From Parcubacteria group bacterium (lineage in GTDB: Bacteria; Patescibacteriota; Minisyncoccia; Phycocordibacterales; WO2-35-19), in the NCBI GenBank assembly GCA_012514175.1, contig JAAZAU010000009.1:1-32282 (forward strand): a stretch of 32,282 nucleotides of DNA, read 5' to 3'. The position numbers were made by a program, and so were the translations under genes. Position 1 is the stretch's first letter. Every line of letters starts with the position of its first letter. This document shows, piece by piece, positions 28,493-32,282 of the stretch. The notes below the pieces were generated by a model. That model did no database searches and was not told the DNA's origin. It saw only the letters and a list, made by a program, of their open reading frames with translations.

Positions 28493-28512
28493 TTTAAAGA
28501 AGTCTACAAAAC

Positions 28513-28692
28513 TTATTCATCATCTTCTTCAAACTCGTCTTCGTCTTCCTCATCCTCTTCTTCACCATCTTCTTCAACTTCATCCTCATCGTCTCCTGTT
28601 ATCTCCTCATCTTCTTCATCTTCCTCATCTCCTAAATCTGATAAATCTAACTCTTCATCGTTTTCATTTTCATCTTTATATTCGTCGTCCAT
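28513..28692 (-). CDS. Hyperacidic small protein (absent from the supplied ORF track)
   Basis: Manual translation: MDDEYKDENENDEELDLSDLGDEEDEEDEEITGDDEDEVEEDGEEEDEEDEDEFEEDDE* (59 aa); followed by a strong terminator. Confidence 0.65.
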   Translation of the reverse strand: MDDEYKDENENDEELDLSDLGDEEDEEDEEITGDDEDEVEEDGEEEDEEDEDEFEEDDE

Positions 28693-28781
28693 ATTTTTTA
28701 AAATTATACTTTTTAATTATTACCATCTAAATAATGGTAAGCTACTTTTTATCATACTCAAAAATTTTTGCAATAATACTA

Positions 28782-29285
28782 TTAAACTTCTGTGGATAGT
28801 GAAATAGCTGAGCAGGTGAGGGCTATAGCAATAGCGTCGTATTCATCATCGTGTCTTTTTTGTTCCTTAACTGTTTGAGGTAATTTAACTAACTTTTTAA
28901 CCATACTAATTACTTGTTTTTTGTCACTCTTGCCGTAGCCTGTGATGGCTAATTTTATTTGGTTGGGATTAAATTCTCTCAAGATAACATTTTGTCTAGC
29001 CACTTCTAAAAGTATGACACCGCGAGCTTCTGCTACTTGTAGCGCGGTTTTTTTATTTTTACTCCAAAGTAGTGTCTCAACAGCTACTTGTTCGGGTTTA
29101 TATTTTTTAATTATCTCTTTGATTTTCTCTCCTATAGTTAAAAGTCTTTGAGAATGGGGGAGTTTGGCGTCCGTTTCTAAACATTCAGAGTAAACCAAAA
29201 CAGGATTACCTTTACTTTTTTCAATTACGGCCAAACCTATACGACCATAACCAGGATCTATTCCAAGAATAATTTTATTCTGCAT
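28782..29285 (-). CDS. ruvC: Holliday junction endodeoxyribonuclease RuvC
   Basis: IILGIDPGYGRIGLAVIEK...PEQVAVETLLWSKNKKTALQVAEARGVILL...DDEYDAIAIALTC; start refined to 29285. Confidence 0.94.
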   Translation of the reverse strand: MQNKIILGIDPGYGRIGLAVIEKSKGNPVLVYSECLETDAKLPHSQRLLTIGEKIKEIIKKYKPEQVAVETLLWSKNKKTALQVAEARGVILLEVARQNVILREFNPNQIKLAITGYGKSDKKQVISMVKKLVKLPQTVKEQKRHDDEYDAIAIALTCSAISLSTEV

Positions 29286-29808
29286 TGGTGAAAACTTCTT
29301 GAACCTCATCGTTTTCTTCAAGTTCTTCAATGAGGATGTTTAATTTCTCTCCATCTTCGTCTGAAATGGGGGTAGTGTTTTTTGGTGACCAACCCGAACC
29401 AATTTGTTTTTCAAAAGCCCAAGAGGCTGAACCTGGTGTAGCCAATTCAAAACCGTTTTTAGAAAGAATATGTTTTATTTCTTGAGCTGCTTTGTTGCGG
29501 TTCTCTGTTAAGGCTTCAATAATAAGCGCGCAACCTCCTGGCCCGTAAGCTTCATAAGTGATTTGTTCCATTTCACCGCTTTCACCCCCAACACCCTTTT
29601 TTATCGCTCTTTCAATGTTGTCGTTTGGCACATTAGCTTCTCTGGCTTTTTCAATAGCGGTTCGCAAGCCGGGAGAATTAACATCACCCTTAGCTTTTTT
29701 TGATTCTACAGTGATGAAACGCACCAATTTCCCAAAAATTTTACTTTTTTGAGCATCAGTAACAGCTTTTTTATTTTTAATTTTTGACCATTTATTATGT
29801 CCCGCCAT
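29275..29808 (-). CDS. YebC/PmpR family protein, shortened
   Basis: MAGHNKWSKIKNKKAVTDAQKSKIFGKL...; 177 aa with an apparent internal deletion after GSASWAFEK. Confidence 0.92.
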   Translation of the reverse strand: MAGHNKWSKIKNKKAVTDAQKSKIFGKLVRFITVESKKAKGDVNSPGLRTAIEKAREANVPNDNIERAIKKGVGGESGEMEQITYEAYGPGGCALIIEALTENRNKAAQEIKHILSKNGFELATPGSASWAFEKQIGSGWSPKNTTPISDEDGEKLNILIEELEENDEVQEVFTNAE

Positions 29809-29820
29809 ATTACATACAAG

Positions 29821-30873
29821 TTACAATAATTTTTTTTGTTTGTCTTCTGGAAAATCTAAACCCAGATGTTTGTAAGCCCGTTCGGTTAGTGTTCGTCCAC
29901 GAGGGGTGCGCTCCAAAAAACCTAATTGTAAAAGGTAGGGCTCGTGAAATTCTTCTATTGTGTTTTCTTCTTCTGCTAAAGAGGCTGCTAAAGTATTAAG
30001 CCCAACCGGACCACCTTTAAATTTTGAAGCGATGGTTTGAAGGAGTTTTATATCCGAAGCGTTTAGTCCTATATAATCTATACCCAAAAGCTCAAAAGCT
30101 TCACTTGCCATTCTTTCGTCAATGTCTTTTTTTTGAACCTGAGCATAGTCTCTAGCTCTTTTTAAAAGATAATTGGCGGTGCGGGGGGTAAAACGACTTC
30201 TTTTAGCAATAGAACTGGCAGCGGTGTCGTCTAGAGAAACCCCCAAGATTTTAGCGGAGCGTTTGATAATTTTTACAATTTCTTCTTCGTTGTAAAATTC
30301 TAAACGGAAAACCCCACCAGAAAATCTAGAACGTAAAGGTGAAGAAAGCATAGCTAGTTTGGTGGTGGCGCCAATTAAAGTAAAAGGTGGTAATTCTAGT
30401 TGAATAGTTCTGGCTGAAGGACCTTTACCCAAAATAATATCTAAAGACCCGGATTCCATAGCGGGGTAGAGCACTTCTTCAATTGTTTTGTTTAATCTGT
30501 GAATCTCGTCTATAAAAAGAATGTCTCCAGGGGAAAGGTTTGTTAGTATTGAAGCCAAGTCACCAACTTTTTCAATGGCTGGTCCCGAAGTGTTGCGCAT
30601 TTGACTCGCGGTTTCTTTCGCTATAAGATGTGCCAGTGTGGTTTTACCAAGTCCTGGCGGCCCATAAAACAAAAGGTGTTCTGGTGGGTGGTTGCGTTCT
30701 TTAGCGGCAGAAAGCAAAATCTTTAGATTTTGCTTTATATTTTCTTGACCAATGTATTCGTCCCATTTTGAAGGGCGCAAAGTTTGATCAAGAAAATCAA
30801 AATCTCCATTTGAGATATCGTCGTCTATATGAACAGAGCCAGGTTTAGGTTTTTTAGTGTTGTTCCTTGACAT
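29821..30873 (-). CDS. ruvB: Holliday junction branch migration helicase RuvB
   Basis: LRPSKWDEYIGQENIKQNLKILLSAAKER...HLLFYGPPGLGKTTLAHLIAKE...LFIDEIHRLNKTIEEVLYPAMES. Confidence 0.96.
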   Translation of the reverse strand: MSRNNTKKPKPGSVHIDDDISNGDFDFLDQTLRPSKWDEYIGQENIKQNLKILLSAAKERNHPPEHLLFYGPPGLGKTTLAHLIAKETASQMRNTSGPAIEKVGDLASILTNLSPGDILFIDEIHRLNKTIEEVLYPAMESGSLDIILGKGPSARTIQLELPPFTLIGATTKLAMLSSPLRSRFSGGVFRLEFYNEEEIVKIIKRSAKILGVSLDDTAASSIAKRSRFTPRTANYLLKRARDYAQVQKKDIDERMASEAFELLGIDYIGLNASDIKLLQTIASKFKGGPVGLNTLAASLAEEENTIEEFHEPYLLQLGFLERTPRGRTLTERAYKHLGLDFPEDKQKKLL

Positions 30874-30895
30874 AATATGTGCTATATGATATACT
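30867..30895 (+). promoter_or_regulatory. Near-consensus sigma70 promoter reading away from ruvB
   Basis: TTGACA (30867-30872), 17-nt spacer, TATACT (30890-30895). The -35 overlaps the ruvB start codon. Confidence 0.65.
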
Positions 30896-30901
30896 TATGT
30901 G

Positions 30902-31160
30902 TGAGTTTGAAATTTAAATATTGGAGACACAAATCTCTAAACAGCATTTCGTTTTTCGAGATTAGACATTAAATCAAGGGAGAACCGGTACCGTTCTGTT
31001 CAGGAGGGCCACTAGTTCTTTCCTCAGAGTAATGTTTTGCTTTTGGTTTAATTACTGAAAGTGCTGTTTAGAGATTTGTATCCCTAATTACTCTATATCT
31101 AATTCCCATTATTCACAAAAGCCCTCTCGGAGCAATTTTTTTTGTGAATAACTTTTTTAT
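30902..31160 (+). ncRNA. Candidate structured non-coding RNA
   Basis: Perfect 18-bp closing stem acaaatctctaaacagca (30929-30946)/tgctgtttagagatttgt (31062-31079). Second 10-bp stem attaaatcaa (30968-30977)/ttggtttaat (31043-31052) with one U.G pair. Promoter upstream, terminator-like hairpin downstream, no convincing ORF. Confidence 0.6.
31109..31158 (+). terminator. Intrinsic terminator-like hairpin
   Basis: ttattcacaaaa (31109-31120)/ttttgtgaataa (31140-31151), 12-bp perfect stem followed by actttttta. Confidence 0.6.
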
Positions 31161-31233
31161 TTCAACAAACTAGAGACAAAACAAAATTTTATTTTTATTT
31201 TGTTTAAATAAAGTTAATAAAATACACAGTGTT

Positions 31234-32282
31234 TTATCCCTCTAAATCAATAACACGACTGAGTTCGTCAAGAGAAGTGATGCCTTGCAAGACTTTAATA
31301 ACACCGTCTTGTTTCATATTTAAAATATTTTGACTTTCAGAGGCTTTGTTTATCTCTCTTTCGCTTGGGTTTTGGATGATTACTTTTTCAACTTTTTCAT
31401 CAGTTAGGATTGCTTCAAAAATGCCGGTGCGTCCTTTAAAACCAGTGAAATTACAAGCTTCACAACCCACCGACTCGTAGACATTGTTTATATCCAAATC
31501 TTCTAAATAGGTTTTGTCGGTAATGCTGTCCAGGGTGTTTTTTATGATTTTGTTTTCAGCTTCTGTTAACTCAGTTTTCTTTTTACATTTGTTACAAAGT
31601 TTTCTTAAAAGTCTCTGAGCCATAGCAATATTGATAGCTGAAGTGATAACTTTTGGATTGACCTCTAAGTCTATGAGACGAGGAAAAGTGCCAGCGACGT
31701 TGTTGGTGTGCAGTGTTGAGAACACCAAGTGTCCTGTCAAAGCCGAATTCACTGCAATTTTAGCTGTTTCTTTATCTCTAATTTCACCCACCATTATTAC
31801 GTCTGGGTCTTGGCGCAAAGCGCTACGGAGTCCTTCCAAAAAAGTATAACCCTTTTTTTCGTCGGTTTGAGTTTGAACAACGCCTTTCAGGTGGTATTCA
31901 ATTGGATTTTCAATGGTAATTATTTTTATTTCTGGCGTGTGTATTTTTTTTAGAAAAGCATAAAGAGTGGTGGTTTTACCGCTTCCAGTTGGGCCAGTAT
32001 TGAGAAGCATACCGTTGGGTTTTTTTAATTCACGTATCAAAATCTTTAAAAGTCTTTCGTTAATACCCAATTCTTCAAGTGGCACTGATATTGTGTCTGG
32101 ATTTAAAATACGCAAAACAATTGATTCTCCATAATTACCAGGCAGGAGGGAAGTACGAGTTTCAATTTCTATACCCTTTAGTTTAATACTAAAACGACCA
32201 TCTTGAGCTTTGTTTTTTATATTAAGTTTTAGGTTTGATAAGAGTTTGATACGAGAAAGCAAAAGATCGTAAGTGGTGTGAT
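31234..32282 (-). CDS. GspE/PilB/PilT-type secretion or pilus ATPase (5' partial; runs off window end)
   Basis: GNYGESIVLRILNPDT, NGMLLNTGPTGSGKTTTLYAFL, ALRQDPDVIMVGEIRDKETAKIAVNSALTGHLVFSTLHTNN, CxxC motifs LCNKC and CEAC. Frame stays open to the window edge. Confidence 0.93.
   Translation of the reverse strand, partial: HTTYDLLLSRIKLLSNLKLNIKNKAQDGRFSIKLKGIEIETRTSLLPGNYGESIVLRILNPDTISVPLEELGINERLLKILIRELKKPNGMLLNTGPTGSGKTTTLYAFLKKIHTPEIKIITIENPIEYHLKGVVQTQTDEKKGYTFLEGLRSALRQDPDVIMVGEIRDKETAKIAVNSALTGHLVFSTLHTNNVAGTFPRLIDLEVNPKVITSAINIAMAQRLLRKLCNKCKKKTELTEAENKIIKNTLDSITDKTYLEDLDINNVYESVGCEACNFTGFKGRTGIFEAILTDEKVEKVIIQNPSEREINKASESQNILNMKQDGVIKVLQGITSLDELSRVIDLEG

Noticed and set aside
28425-28730. 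101-aa plus-strand ORF rich in Leu/His/Pro
   Set aside because: It is the antisense of the hyperacidic ORF (GAA/GAT repeats read backwards), spans the terminator hairpin, and has no recognisable features.
28719-28740. ttaccat/atggtaa 7-bp hairpin downstream of ruvC
   Set aside because: Short stem without a convincing T tract on the minus strand; too weak to call a terminator.
30981-31035. Minus strand contains GAGGAAAG and ACAGAACGG, reminiscent of RNase P RNA conserved motifs
   Set aside because: Spacing and total length (~150 nt in the closed structure) do not fit rnpB, and the other conserved RNase P regions are not evident. The better promoter and terminator are on the plus strand.
1-32282. 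CRISPR array or direct-repeat arrays
   Set aside because: No regularly spaced direct repeats or Cas-like proteins were seen.

Overview
The window looks like a low-GC, densely coded chromosome segment with a Candidate Phyla Radiation (Patescibacteria/Parcubacteria-like) character. This lineage call is inferred from gene content and was not tested. Order from left to right: (i) the 3' part of a Ppx/GppA-like protein fused to a nucleoside-deoxyribosyltransferase-like domain; (ii) a degraded-looking Nudix plus truncated dTMP-kinase pair next to a GC-rich nested palindromic element; (iii) HU, rplT, rpmI and infC; (iv) a LysM/M23 peptidase, a UvrD/PcrA helicase, a UbiA-like membrane protein and rsmA, which carries an apparent in-frame insertion; (v) a large type IV secretion-like cluster (VirB6/TrbL, PrgI, split VirB4, pilin-like protein, several secreted or membrane proteins); (vi) a classical origin region, yidC-rnpA-rpmH <- -> dnaA-dnaN-DciA-like; (vii) PBP1A, a 59-aa hyperacidic ORF absent from the supplied track, ruvC, a short YebC and ruvB; (viii) an unannotated structured RNA candidate between ruvB and a GspE/PilB ATPase, with a near-consensus sigma70 promoter, an 18-bp perfect closing stem and a terminator-like hairpin. 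The most interesting items are the RNA candidate (about 30902-31160), the pilin-M15-peptidase-like fusion and T4SS-like cluster, the palindromic element at about 1981-2192, and the rsmA insertion.
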